Position numbers and translations under genes: made by a program
Shown here: in pieces, positions 36,201-49,600 of the stretch
How the letters are laid out: every line of letters begins with the position of its first letter
Position numbering within the stretch: the stretch's first letter is position 1
The notes under the pieces: model-generated
The model's input: the letters and a program-made list of their open reading frames with translations, nothing else
Databases searched by the model: none
Told to the model about the DNA's origin: nothing
DNA from: Halictus rubicundus
Taxonomy: Eukaryota; Arthropoda; Insecta; Hymenoptera; Halictidae
DNA length: 64,000 nt
Direction: 5' to 3'
NCBI RefSeq assembly: GCF_050948215.1
Contig: NW_027489015.1
Span: 62,001-126,000, forward strand

Positions 36201-39200
36201 GGATAGGATATGATAGAGGATAGGATAGTATAGTGGATTGGATAGGATAGAGGATAGGATAGGATAGAGGATAGGATAGGATAGAGGATAGGATAGGATA
36301 GAGGATAGGATAGGATAGAGGATAGGATAGGATAGAGGATAGGATAGGATAGAGGATAGGATAGGATAGAGGATAGGATAGGATAGGATAGAGGATAGGA
36401 TAGGATAGAGGATAGGATAGGATAGAGGATAGGGTAGGATAGAGGATAGGATAGGATAGAGGATAGGATAGGATAGAGGATAGGATAGGATAGAGGATAG
36501 GATAGGATAGAGGATAGGATAGGATAGAGGATAGGATAGGATAAAATAGAGGATAATATAGGATAGAGGATAGGATAGGATAGAGGATAGGATAGGATAG
36601 AGGGTAGGATAGGATAGAGGTTAGGATAGGATAGAGGATAGGATAGGATAGAGGATAGGATAGGATAGAGGATACGATATAGGATAGCGGATAGGATAGG
36701 GTAGAGGATACGATATAGGATTTAATAGGATAGAGGATAGGATACGATAGAGGATACGATAGGATAGAGGATAGGATAGGATAGAGAATAGGATAGGATA
36801 GAGGATAGGATAGGATAGAGGATAGGATAGGATAGAGGATAGGATAGGATAGAGGATTAGATAGGATAGAGGATAATATAGGATACAGGATAGGATAGAG
36901 GATAGGATAGGATAGAGGATAGGATAGGATAGAGGATAGGATACGATAGAGGATAGGATAGGATAGAGGATACGATATAGGATTTAATAGGATAGAGCAT
37001 AGGATAGGATAGAGGATAGGATACGATAGAGGATAAGGATGGGATAGAGGATAGGATAGGATAGAGGATAGGATATGATAGAGGATACGATATAGGATTT
37101 AATAGGGTAGAGGATAGGATACGATAGAGGATAGGATAGGATAGAGGATAGGATAGGATAGAGAATAGGATACGATAGAGGATAGGATAGGGTAGAGGAT
37201 AGGATACGATAGAGGATAAGGATAGGATAGAGGATAGGATAGGATAGAGGATAGGATAGGATAGAGGATAGGATAGGATAGACGGTAGGATATGATAGAG
37301 GATAGGATATAGGATTGGGTAGGATAGAGGATAGGATAGGATAGAGGATAGGATAGGATAGAGGATAGGATAGGATAGAGGATAGGATAGGATAGAGGAT
37401 AGGATAGGATAGAGGATAGGATAGGATAGAGGATGGGATAGGATAGAGGATAATATAGGATACAGGATAGGATAGAGGATAGGATAGGATAGAGGATAGG
37501 ATAGGATAGAGGATAGGATACGATAGAGGATAGGATAGGATAGAGGATACGATATAGGATTTAATAGGATAGAGCATAGGATAGGATAGAGGATAGGATA
37601 CGATAGAGGATAAGGATAGGATAGAGGATAGGATAGGATAGAGGATAGGATATGATAGAGGATACGATATAGGATTTAATAGGGTAGAGGATAGGATACG
37701 ATAGAGGATAGGATAGGATAGAGGATAGGATAGGATAGAGAATAGGATACGATAGAGGATAGGATAGGGTAGAGGATAGGATACGATAGAGGATAAGGAT
37801 AGGATAGAGGATAGGATAGGATAGAGGATAGGATAGGATAGAGGATAGGATAGGATAGACGGTAGGATATGATAGAGGATAGGATATAGGATTGGGTAGG
37901 ATAGAGGATAGGATAGGATAGAGGATAGGATATTATAGAGGATAGGATAGGATAGAGGATAGAATAGGATAGAGGATAGGATAGGATAGAGGATAGGATA
38001 CGATAGAGGATAAGGATAGGATAGAGGATAGGATAGGATAGAGGATAGGATAGGATAGATGATAGGATAGGATAGAGGATAGGATAGAGGATAGGATACG
38101 ATAGAGGATAAGGATAGGATAGAGGATAGGATAGGATAGAGAATAGGATACGATAGAGGATAAGGATAGGATAGAGGATAGGATAGGATAGGATAGAGGA
38201 TAGGATAGAGGATAGGATAGAGGATAGGATAGGATAGAGGATAGGATAGGATAGAGGATAGGATAGGATAGAGGATAGGATAGGATAGAGGATAGGATAG
38301 GATAGAGGATAGGATAGGATAGAGGATAGGATAGGATAGAGGATAGGATAGGATAGAGGATAGGGTAGGATAGAGGATAGGATAGGATAGAGGATACGAT
38401 ATAGGATTTAATAGGATAGAGGATAGGATACGATAGAGGATACGATAGGATAGAGGATAGGATAGGATAGAGAATAGGATAGGATAGAGGATAGGATAGG
38501 ATAGAGGATAGGATAGGATAGAGGATAGGATAGGATAGAGGATGGGATAGGATAGAGGATAGGATAGGATAGAGGATAGGATAGGATAGAGGATAGGATA
38601 GGATAGAGGATGGGATAGGATAGAGGATAATATAGGATACAGGATAGGATAGAGGATAGGATAGGATAGAGGATAGGATAGGATAGAGGATAGGATACGA
38701 TAGAGGATAGGATAGGATAGAGGATACGATATAGGATTTAATAGGATAGAGCATAGGATAGGATAGAGGATAGGATACGATAGAGGATAAGGATAGGATA
38801 GAGGATAGGATAGGATAGAGAATAGGATAGGATAGAGGATAGGATAGGATAGAGAATAGGATAGGATAGAGGATAGGATAGGATAGAGGATAGGATAGGA
38901 TAGAGGATAGGATATGATAGAGGATAGGATAGTATAGTGGATTGGATAGGATAGAGGATAGGATAGGATAGAGGATAGGATAGGATAGAGGATAGGATAG
39001 GATAGAGGATAGGATAGGATAGAGGATAGGATAGGATAGAGGATAGGATAGGATAGAGGATAGGATAGGATAGAGGATAGGATAGGATAGGATAGAGGAT
39101 AGGATAGGATAGAGGATAGGATAGGATAGAGGATAGGGTAGGATAGAGGATAGGATAGGATAGAGGATAGGATAGGATAGAGGATAGGATAGGATAGAGG

Positions 39201-42200
39201 ATAGGATAGGATAGAGGATAGGATAGGATAGAGGATGGGATAGGATAGAGGATAATATAGGATACAGGATAGGATAGAGGATAGGATAGGATAGAGGATA
39301 GGATAGGATAGAGGATAGGATACGATAGAGGATAGGATAGGATAGAGGATACGATATAGGATTTAATAGGATAGAGCATAGGATAGGATAGAGGATAGGA
39401 TACGATAGAGGATAAGGATAGGATAGAGGATAGGATAGGATAGAGGATAGGATAGGATAGAGAATAGGATAGGATAGAGGATAGGATAGGATAGAGGATA
39501 GGATAGGATAGAGGATAGGATATGATAGAGGATAGGATAGTATAGTGGATTGGATAGGATAGAGGATAGGATAGGATAGAGGATAGGATAGGATAGAGGA
39601 TAGGATAGGATAGAGGATAGGATAGGATAGAGGATAGGATAGGATAGAGGATAGGATAGGATAGAGGATAGGATAGGATAGAGGATAGGATAGGATAGGA
39701 TAGAGGATAGGATAGGATAGAGGATAGGATAGGATAGAGGATAGGGTAGGATAGAGGATAGGATAGGATAGAGGATAGGATAGGATAGAGGATAGGATAG
39801 GATAGAGGATAGGATAGAGGATAGGATAGGATAGAGGATAGGATAGGATAGAGGATAGGATAGGATAGACGGTAGGATATGATAGAGGATAGGATATAGG
39901 ATTGGGTAGGATAGAGGATAGGATAGGATAGAGGATAGGATAGGATAGAGGATAGGATATTATAGAGGATAGGATAGGATAGAGGATAGAATAGGATAGA
40001 GGATAGGATAGGATAGAGGATAGGATACGATAGAGGATAAGGATAGGATAGAGGATAGGATAGGATAGAGGAAAGGATAGGATAGATGATAGGATAGGAT
40101 AGAGGATAGGATAGTGTAGAGGATAGGATAGAGGATAGGATAGGACAGAGGGTAGGGTAGAATTTGGATAGGATACAGGATAGCATAGGATAGAGTACAG
40201 GATAGGATAGAGAATAGGATAGGATAGAGGATATTATAGGGTAGAGGATAGGATAGGGTAGAGGATAGGATAGGATAGAGGATAGGATAGGATAGAGGAT
40301 AGGATAGGATAGAGGATAGGATAGGGTAGAGGATAGGATAGGATAGAGAATAGGATAGGATAGAGGATTGGATAGGATAGAGGGTAGGGTAGAATTTGGA
40401 TAGGATACAGGATAGGATAGGATAGAGGATAGGATAGGATAGAGGATAGGATAGGATAGAGAATAGGATAGGGTAGGGGATAGGATAGGATAAAGCATAG
40501 GATAGGATAGAGGATACGATAGGATAGAGGATAGGATAGGATAGAGGATAGGATAAGATAGAGGATAGGATAGAGGATAGGATAGGATAGAGGATAGGAT
40601 AGGATAGGATAGAGGATAGTATAGGATAGAGGATAGGATAGGATAGAGAATAGGATAGGATAGGGGATAGGATAGGATAAAGCATAGGATAGGATAGAGG
40701 ATTGGATAGGATAGAGGGTAGGGTAGAATTTGGATAGGATACAGGATAGGAGTGGATAGAGGATAGGATAGGATAGAGGTTAGGATAGTATAGAGGATAC
40801 GATAGGATAGAGGATAGGATAGAGGATAGAATAGGATAGAGAGTAGGATAGGATAGAGGATAGGATAGGATAGAGGATAGGATAGGATGGAGGATAGGAT
40901 AGGATAGAGGATAGGATAGGATAGAGGATAGGATAGGATAGGATAGGGGAAAGGATAGGATAGAGGATAGGATAGGATAGAGGGTAGGGTAGAATTTGGA
41001 TAGGATACAGGATAGCATAGGATAGAGTACAGGATAGGATAGAGAATAGGATAGGATAGAGGATATTATAGGGTAGAGGATAGGATAGGGTAGAGGATAG
41101 GATAGGATAGAGGATAGGATAGGATAGAGGATAGGATAGGATAGAGGATAGGATAGGGTAGAGGATAGGATAGGATAGAGAATAGGATAGGATAGAGGAT
41201 TGGATAGGATAGAGGGTAGGGTAGAATTTGGATAGGATACAGGATAGGATAGGATAGAGGATAGGATAGGATAGAGGATAGGATAGGATAGAGAATAGGA
41301 TAGGGTAGGGGATAGGATAGGATAAAGCATAGGATAGGATAGAGGATACGATAGGATAGAGGATAGGATAGGATAGAGGATAGGATAAGATAGAGGATAG
41401 GATAGAGGATAGGATAGGATAGAGGATAGGATAGGATAGGATAGAGGATAGTATAGGATAGAGGATAGGATAGGATAGAGAATAGGATAGGATAGGGGAT
41501 AGGATAGGATAAAGCATAGGATAGGATAGAGGATTGGATAGGATAGAGGGTAGGGTAGAATTTGGATAGGATACAGGATAGGAGTGGATAGAGGATAGGA
41601 TAGGATAGAGGTTAGGATAGTATAGAGGATACGATAGGATAGAGGATAGGATAGAGGATAGGATAGGATAGAGAGTAGGATAGGATAGAGGATAGGATAG
41701 GATAGAGGATAGGATAGGATGGAGGATAGGATAGGATAGAGGATAGGATAGGATAGAGGATAGGATAGGATAGGATAGGGGAAAGGATAGGATAGAGGAT
41801 AGGATAGGATAGAGCATAGGATAGGATAGAGGATAGGATAGGATAGAGGATAGAGGATAAGATAGGATAGAGGATAGGATAGGATAGAGGATAGTATAGG
41901 GTAGAGGATAGGATAGGATAGAGAATAGCATAGGATAGGATAGAGGATAGGATAAGGTAGAGGATAGGATAGGATAGAGGATAGGCTAGGATAGAGGATA
42001 GGATACGATAGAGGATAGGATAGGATAGAGGATACGATATAGGATTTAATAGGATAGAGCATAGGATAGGATAGAGGATAGGATACGATAGAGGATAAGG
42101 ATAGGATAGAGGATAGGATAGGATAGAGGATAGGATATGATAGAGGATACGATATAGGATTTAATAGGGTAGAGGATAGGATACGATAGAGGATAGGATA

Positions 42201-45200
42201 GGATAGAGGATAGGATAGGATAGAGAATAGGATACGATAGAGGATAGGATAGGGTAGAGGATAGGATACGATAGAGGATAAGGATAGGATAGAGGATAGG
42301 ATAGGATAGAGGATAGGATAGGATAGAGGATAGGATAGGATAGACGGTAGGATATGATAGAGGATAGGATATAGGATTGGGTAGGATAGAGGATAGGATA
42401 GGATAGAGGATAGGATAGGATAGAGGATAGGATATTATAGAGGATAGGATAGGATAGAGGATAGAATAGGATAGAGGATAGGATAGGATAGAGGATAGGA
42501 TACGATAGAGGATAAGGATAGGATAGAGGATAGGATAGGATAGAGGATAGGATAGGATAGAGGATAGGATAGGATAGAGGATAGGATAGGATAGAGGATA
42601 GGATAGGATAGGGGATAGGATAAGATAGAGGATAGGATAGGATAGAGGATAGGATACGATAGAGGATAAGGATAGTATAGAGGATAGGATAGGATAGAGG
42701 ATAGGATAGGATAGAGGATAGGATAGGGTAGAGGATAGGATAGGATAGAGAATAGGATAGGATAGAGGATTGGATAGGATAGAGGGTAGGGTAGAATTTG
42801 GATAGGATACAGGATAGGATAGGATAGAGGATAGGATAGGATAGAGGATAGGATAGGATAGAGAATAGGATAGGGTAGGGGATAGGATAGGATAAAGCAT
42901 AGGATAGGATAGAGGATACGATAGGATAGAGGATAGGATAGGATAGAGGATAGGATAAGATAGAGGATAGGATAGAGGATAGGATAGGATAGAGGATAGG
43001 ATAGGATAGGATAGAGGATAGTATAGGATAGAGGATAGGATAGGATAGAGAATAGGATAGGATAGGGGATAGGATAGGATAAAGCATAGGATAGGATAGA
43101 GGATTGGATAGGATAGAGGGTAGGGTAGAATTTGGATAGGATACAGGATAGGAGTGGATAGAGGATAGGATAGGATAGAGGTTAGGATAGTATAGAGGAT
43201 ACGATAGGATAGAGGATAGGATAGAGGATAGAATAGGATAGAGAGTAGGATAGGATAGAGGATAGGATAGGATAGAGGATAGGATAGGATGGAGGATAGG
43301 ATAGGATAGAGGATAGGATAGGATAGAGGATAGGATAGGATAGGATAGGGGAAAGGATAGGATAGAGGATAGGATAGGATAGAGGGTAGGGTAGAATTTG
43401 GATAGGATACAGGATAGCATAGGATAGAGTACAGGATAGGATAGAGAATAGGATAGGATAGAGGATATTATAGGGTAGAGGATAGGATAGGGTAGAGGAT
43501 AGGATAGGATAGAGGATAGGATAGGATAGAGGATAGGATAGGATAGAGGATAGGATAGGGTAGAGGATAGGATAGGATAGAGAATAGGATAGGATAGAGG
43601 ATTGGATAGGATAGAGGGTAGGGTAGAATTTGGATAGGATACAGGATAGGATAGGATAGAGGATAGGATAGGATAGAGGATAGGATAGGATAGAGAATAG
43701 GATAGGGTAGGGGATAGGATAGGATAAAGCATAGGATAGGATAGAGGATACGATAGGATAGAGGATAGGATAGGATAGAGGATAGGATAAGATAGAGGAT
43801 AGGATAGAGGATAGGATAGGATAGAGGATAGGATAGGATAGGATAGAGGATAGTATAGGATAGAGGATAGGATAGGATAGAGAATAGGATAGGATAGGGG
43901 ATAGGATAGGATAAAGCATAGGATAGGATAGAGGATTGGATAGGATAGAGGGTAGGGTAGAATTTGGATAGGATACAGGATAGGAGTGGATAGAGGATAG
44001 GATAGGATAGAGGTTAGGATAGTATAGAGGATACGATAGGATAGAGGATAGGATAGAGGATAGGATAGGATAGAGAGTAGGATAGGATAGAGGATAGGAT
44101 AGGATAGAGGATAGGATAGGATGGAGGATAGGATAGGATAGAGGATAGGATAGGATAGAGGATAGGATAGGATAGGATAGGGGAAAGGATAGGATAGAGG
44201 ATAGGATAGGATAGAGCATAGGATAGGATAGAGGATAGGATAGGATAGAGGATAGAGGATAAGATAGGATAGAGGATAGGATAGGATAGAGGATAGTATA
44301 GGGTAGAGGATAGGATAGGATAGAGAATAGCATAGGATAGGATAGAGGATAGGATAAGGTAGAGGATAGGATAGGATAGAGGATAGGCTAGGATAGAGGA
44401 TAGGATACGATAGAGGATAGGATAGGATAGAGGATACGATATAGGATTTAATAGGATAGAGCATAGGATAGGATAGAGGATAGGATACGATAGAGGATAA
44501 GGATAGGATAGAGGATAGGATAGGATAGAGGATAGGATATGATAGAGGATACGATATAGGATTTAATAGGGTAGAGGATAGGATACGATAGAGGATAGGA
44601 TAGGATAGAGGATAGGATAGGATAGAGAATAGGATACGATAGAGGATAGGATAGGGTAGAGGATAGGATACGATAGAGGATAAGGATAGGATAGAGGATA
44701 GGATAGGATAGAGGATAGGATAGGATAGAGGATAGGATAGGATAGACGGTAGGATATGATAGAGGATAGGATATAGGATTGGGTAGGATAGAGGATAGGA
44801 TAGGATAGAGGATAGGATAGGATAGAGGATAGGATATTATAGAGGATAGGATAGGATAGAGGATAGAATAGGATAGAGGATAGGATAGGATAGAGGATAG
44901 GATACGATAGAGGATAAGGATAGGATAGAGGATAGGATAGGATAGAGGATAGGATAGGATAGAGGATAGGATAGGATAGAGGATAGGATAGGATAGAGGA
45001 TAGGATAGGATAGGGGATAGGATAAGATAGAGGATAGGATAGGATAGAGGATAGGATACGATAGAGGATAAGGATAGTATAGAGGATAGGATAGGATAGG
45101 GTAGAGGATAGGATACGATAGAGGATAAGGATAGGATAGAGGATAGGATAGGATAGAGGATAGGATAGGATAGAGGGTAGGATATGATAGAGGATAGGAT

Positions 45201-45308
45201 ATAGGATTGGGTAGGATAGAGGATAGGATAGGATAGATGATAGGATAGGATAGAGGATAGGATAGGATAGAGGATAGGATACGATAGAGGATAAGGATAG
45301 GATAGAGG
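33228..45308 (+). repeat. 17-bp satellite array between islands 3 and 4
   Basis: Satellite only. It follows the post-island satellite of copy 2 at a constant offset of 13227 up to about 37.3 kb. There about 131 bp present after island 2 (near 24.15-24.3 kb) are missing, and the offset becomes 13096. The 625-bp tandem step recurs at landmarks 38754 and 39379. Between about 39.8 and 44.5 kb lies the AATTTGG subfamily in two tandem copies. From about 44.45 kb it is the upstream flank of island 4, matching that of island 3. Confidence 0.97.
39960..44464 (+). repeat. 2402-bp tandem duplication of the AATTTGG block
   Basis: Landmarks recur at offset 2402: 40498 and 42900, 40780 and 43182, 42062 and 44464, and the AATTTGG near 40993 and 43395. 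Within the first copy, the segment with AATTTGG followed by GCATAGGATAGAGTACAGG also occurs twice, 832 bp apart (40161 and 40993). The block therefore shows nested duplications inside a larger one. Confidence 0.8.
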
Positions 45309-45322
45309 TGTAACCGTACAGG

Positions 45323-45649
45323 TTACATATTGATACACCCCATAGATCGAACGTCGATGTCGACCCCACCATAACGCTCCGTGACGTAGCCCGCGAGTTC
45401 GGACGGAGAAAAGGACCGCGAGATATCGCGACACTTGTCGTAATGCGCACGCATCGATCCCCACTCGATACCGATCGAAGGAGGTCGATGCGTGCCGCAG
45501 ATAGAGCACTCTACATCTGGAAGCGGTTCTAGCCGCACGCGTCTCGCGAAGTGTCCCGTCGGCGAAACACGGTACGCGATCGAGGGGTCAAACCGACCCG
45601 ATAGAACAGGCAAACCGACTGTTCTATCCTCGACACGTACGCGCCTCAA
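45323..45649 (-). CDS. Hypothetical 108-codon frame with C2HC-like motif, island copy 4
   Basis: Identical to the frame at 11082-11408, with the same non-ATG start. Low confidence for the same reasons. Confidence 0.2.
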   Translation of the reverse strand: MRRVRVEDRTVGLPVLSGRFDPSIAYRVSPTGHFARRVRLEPLPDVECSICGTHRPPSIGIEWGSMRAHYDKCRDISRSFSPSELAGYVTERYGGVDIDVRSMGCINM

Positions 45650-45842
45650 ACCGAGGAGTCACAGGTGCAAACTGCGCTGTGGCATTGCCGAGCATTAAGA
45701 CGCAGTTTGTGTTCTGTGTAATTATCACGGGTTATTTAAAATTCGTAAATCTTTCGTCGTAATCGTGGTACCGAGTGGACACTTCGTCATCGTAACTTTC
45801 GGGGTTCTTGTTCGAAATGCCCATCACTGCTTCGGTAGGATT

Positions 45843-46630
45843 TGCATGGTCGTGATCATTCTGCCGCTATCAATCAGGAACACGTTCGGAGGCCACGTAT
45901 CGTGCTGAAGAGCGTAATCCTTGGTAGCGTGGCGTGACCTACGGCTTGGTGTGCGTCTCCATCCAGACCACTCGTACGAGCATTCGGACGAGTGTATGGA
46001 CGGTCTGACAAGTCCACAATCGTGCAGTGCGTCGTACGCATACGGATTGTGCGAACGAACTCATAATTTCCCTTCGGGTCGATTCGATACGACCGAACCT
46101 TGCACAATCCTTGTCATTCTGCCGCTGCTTACACGGAGATTGCTCGGAGGCCACGCATCGTGCTGAAGAGTAAACTTCTTAGTTGCGTGGAGTGCCAGGG
46201 GTTTTTAGTGTGTGTCTCCACTTGGGCTATTTGTACGAGAATTCGGACAAATACTTGGGTGGTCTGACGGGTTCGCCTTCGATCGGTTACGAGGTCGAAA
46301 CGAGTCGTTCAACCGTCACTGCGTCAGGCACACGGGTCGGATTAGAGCGAGCGGACTGTGCACAATTCTTGTCATTCTGCCGCTACCGATACGGAGATTG
46401 CTCGGAGGCCACGTATCGTGCTGAAGAGTAAACTCCTCGGTCGCGTGGAGTGCCAGGGGTTTTTAGTGTGTGTCTCCAACCGGACTACTCGTACGCATTC
46501 GCGGCCGAGTGCACGGTTGGTTAGACAGGTCACGAATTCGCATATCGTGAGGCGCGATACACATTCAAATCGTTAGAATCGTTTATAAAAAGGAACCAGG
46601 TGTAGAGGCAAAGCGAGCGAACTGCGTGCG
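45843..46630 (+). repeat. Three 258-bp tandem repeats, island copy 4
   Basis: Identical to 11602-12389; the anchors are at 45857, 46115 and 46373. Confidence 0.85.
46584..46593 (+). promoter_or_regulatory. TATA box, island copy 4
   Basis: TATAAAAAGG, same position and orientation as in copy 1. It reads into the longest uninterrupted satellite block on the right of the window. Confidence 0.45.
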
Positions 46631-49600
46631 TCGTAACACGGCGTACATTGCGTGTTTACGTGTTGCGCGAACTCGGTACGGATTACCGTTACGCGGTATT
46701 CAGCGCGTCGCCATTGAGGAATTTATTGCCCCGTACGTCGGGACAGATCACGAGTCGTTCTGTAAACAAATAGCTCATCTCCGAGCATACCGGAGAGATT
46801 GCTCGTCAAAACAAAAATAGTTCTTCCAAGAATATACTGCCAATTTTACCAGTAATTTGTCTACAAGCTTTATTTGTCTCGTCCAAACCTCGCCGCTTTC
46901 CAGTGCCTGGAGGCACGAATCCATCTCCTTCGCGAATTTACACGCGTAGGGAATTGGGGGGTAGTAACCGGCCCCCGTGTCTTAATATCAATAACCCTTG
47001 AGTCATCGGGACAGGGAAAAATCCAATCAACACAGTCAAAAGAGGAATGTACGGTTACAGATGATAGGATAGGATGGAGGATAGGATAGGATAGAGGATA
47101 GGATAGGATAGAGGATAGGATAGGATAGGGTAGAGGATAATATAGGATAGAGGATAGGATAGGATAGAGGATAGGATAGGATAGAGGATAGGATAGGATA
47201 GAGGATAGGATAGGATAGAGGATGGGATAGGATAGGATAGAGGATAGGATAGGATAGGATAGAGGATAGGATAGAGGATAGGATAGGATAGAGGATAGGA
47301 TAGGATAGAGGATAGGATAGGATAGAGGATAGGATAGGTTAGAGGTTAGGATAGGATAGAGGATAGGATAGGATAGAGGATAGGATAGGATAGAGGATAG
47401 GATAGGATAGAGGATAGGATAGGATATAGGATAGGATAGGATAGAGGATAGGATAGGATAGAGGATAGGATAGGATAAAATAGAGGATAATATAGGATAG
47501 AGGATAGGATAGGATAGAGGATAGGATAGGATAGAGGGTAGGATAGGATAGAGGTTAGGATAGGATAGAGAATAGGATAGGATAGAGGATAGGATAGGAT
47601 AGAGGATAGGATAGGATAGAGGATAGGATAGGATAGAGGATTAGATAGGATAGAGGATAATATAGGATACAGGATAGGATAGAGGATAGGATAGGATAGA
47701 GGATAGGATAGGATAGAGGATAGGATACGATAGAGGATAGGATAGGATAGAGGATACGATATAGGATTTAATAGGATAGAGCATAGGATAGGATAGAGGA
47801 TAGGATACGATAGAGGATAAGGATAGGATAGAGGATAGGATAGGATAGAGGATAGGATAGGATAGAGAATAGGATAGGATAGAGGATAGGATAGGATAGA
47901 GGATAGGATAGGATAGAGGATAGGATAGGATAGAGGATTAGATAGGATAGAGGATAATATAGGATACAGGATAGGATAGAGGATAGGATAGGATAGAGGA
48001 TAGGATAGGATAGAGGATAGGATACGATAGAGGATAGGATAGGATAGAGGATACGATATAGGATTTAATAGGATAGAGCATAGGGTAGGATAGAGGATAG
48101 GATACGATAGAGGATAAGGATAGGATAGAGGATAGGATAGGATAGAGGATAGGATATGATAGAGGATACGATATAGGATTTAATAGGGTAGAGGATAGGA
48201 TACGATAGAGGATAGGATAGGATAGAGGATAGGATAGGATAGAGAATAGGATACGATAGAGGATAGGATAGGGTAGAGGATAGGATAGAGGATAGGATAG
48301 GATAGAGGATAGGATAGAGGATAGGATAGAGGATAGGATAGGATAGAGGATAGGATAGGATAGAGGATAGGATAGGATAGAGGATAGGATAGGATAGAGG
48401 ATAGGATAGGATAGAGGATAGGATAGGATAGAGGATAGGGTAGGATAGAGGATAGGATAGGATAGAGGATACGATATAGGATTTAATAGGATAGAGGATA
48501 GGATACGATAGAGGATACGATAGGATAGAGGATAGGATAGGATAGAGAATAGGATAGGATAGAGGATAGGATAGGATAGAGGATAGGATAGGATAGAGGA
48601 TAGGATAGGATAGAGGATGGGATAGGATAGAGGATAATATAGGATACAGGATAGGATAGAGGATAGGATAGGATAGAGGATAGGATAGGATAGAGGATAG
48701 GATACGATAGAGGATAGGATAGGATAGAGGATACGATATAGGATTTAATAGGATAGAGCATAGGATAGGATAGAGGATAGGATACGATAGAGGATAAGGA
48801 TAGGATAGAGGATAGGATAGGATAGAGGATAGGATATGATAGAGGATACGATATAGGATTTAATAGGGTAGAGGATAGGATACGATAGAGGATAGGATAG
48901 GATAGAGGATAGGATAGGATAGAGAATAGGATACGATAGAGGATAGGATAGGGTAGAGGATAGGATACGATAGAGGATAAGGATAGGATAGAGGATAGGA
49001 TAGGATAGAGGATAGGATAGGATAGAGGATAGGATACGATAGACGGTAGGATATGATAGAGGATAGGATATAGGATTGGGTAGGATAGAGGATAGGATAG
49101 GATAGAGGATAGGATATTATAGAGGATAGGATAGGATAGAGGATAGAATAGGATAGAGGATAGGATAGGATAGAGGATAGGATACGATAGAGGATAAGGA
49201 TAGGATAGAGGATAGGATAGGATAGAGGATAGGATAGGATAGATGATAGGATAGGATAGAGGATAGGATAGAGGATAGGATACGATAGAGGATAAGGATA
49301 GGATAGAGGATAGGATAGGATAGAGAATAGGATACGATAGAGGATAAGGATAGGATAGAGGATAGGATAGGATAGGATAGAGGATAGGATAGAGGATAGG
49401 ATAGGATAGAGGATAGGATAGAGGATAGGATAGAGGATAGGATAGGATAGAGGATAGGATAGGATAGAGGATAGGATAGGATAGAGGATAGGATAGGATA
49501 GAGGATAGGATAGGATAGAGGATAGGATAGGATAGAGGATAGGATAGGATAGAGGATAGGATAGGATAGAGGATAGGGTAGGATAGAGGATAGGATAGGA

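Larger units (their letters stand above)
45309..47059 (+). mobile_element. Solo-LTR-like island, copy 4
   Basis: Identical by eye to copy 1 at offset +34241. Terminal repeats are 45309-45320 and 47048-47059. The 55-nt stem-loops are at 45955-46009, 46214-46268 and 46472-46526, and the long-range stem is 45547-45786. Its upstream flank matches copy 3. Downstream it matches the other copies, with a net 80-bp loss between 48.8 and 49.8 kb. Confidence 0.7.

Noticed and set aside
42161..44464. 767-codon minus-strand frame, and similar frames of 92-700 codons throughout the satellite
   Set aside because: These are pure 17-mer satellite. The frame is open only because the unit lacks stop triplets on that strand, and its ends fall at random repeat variants.
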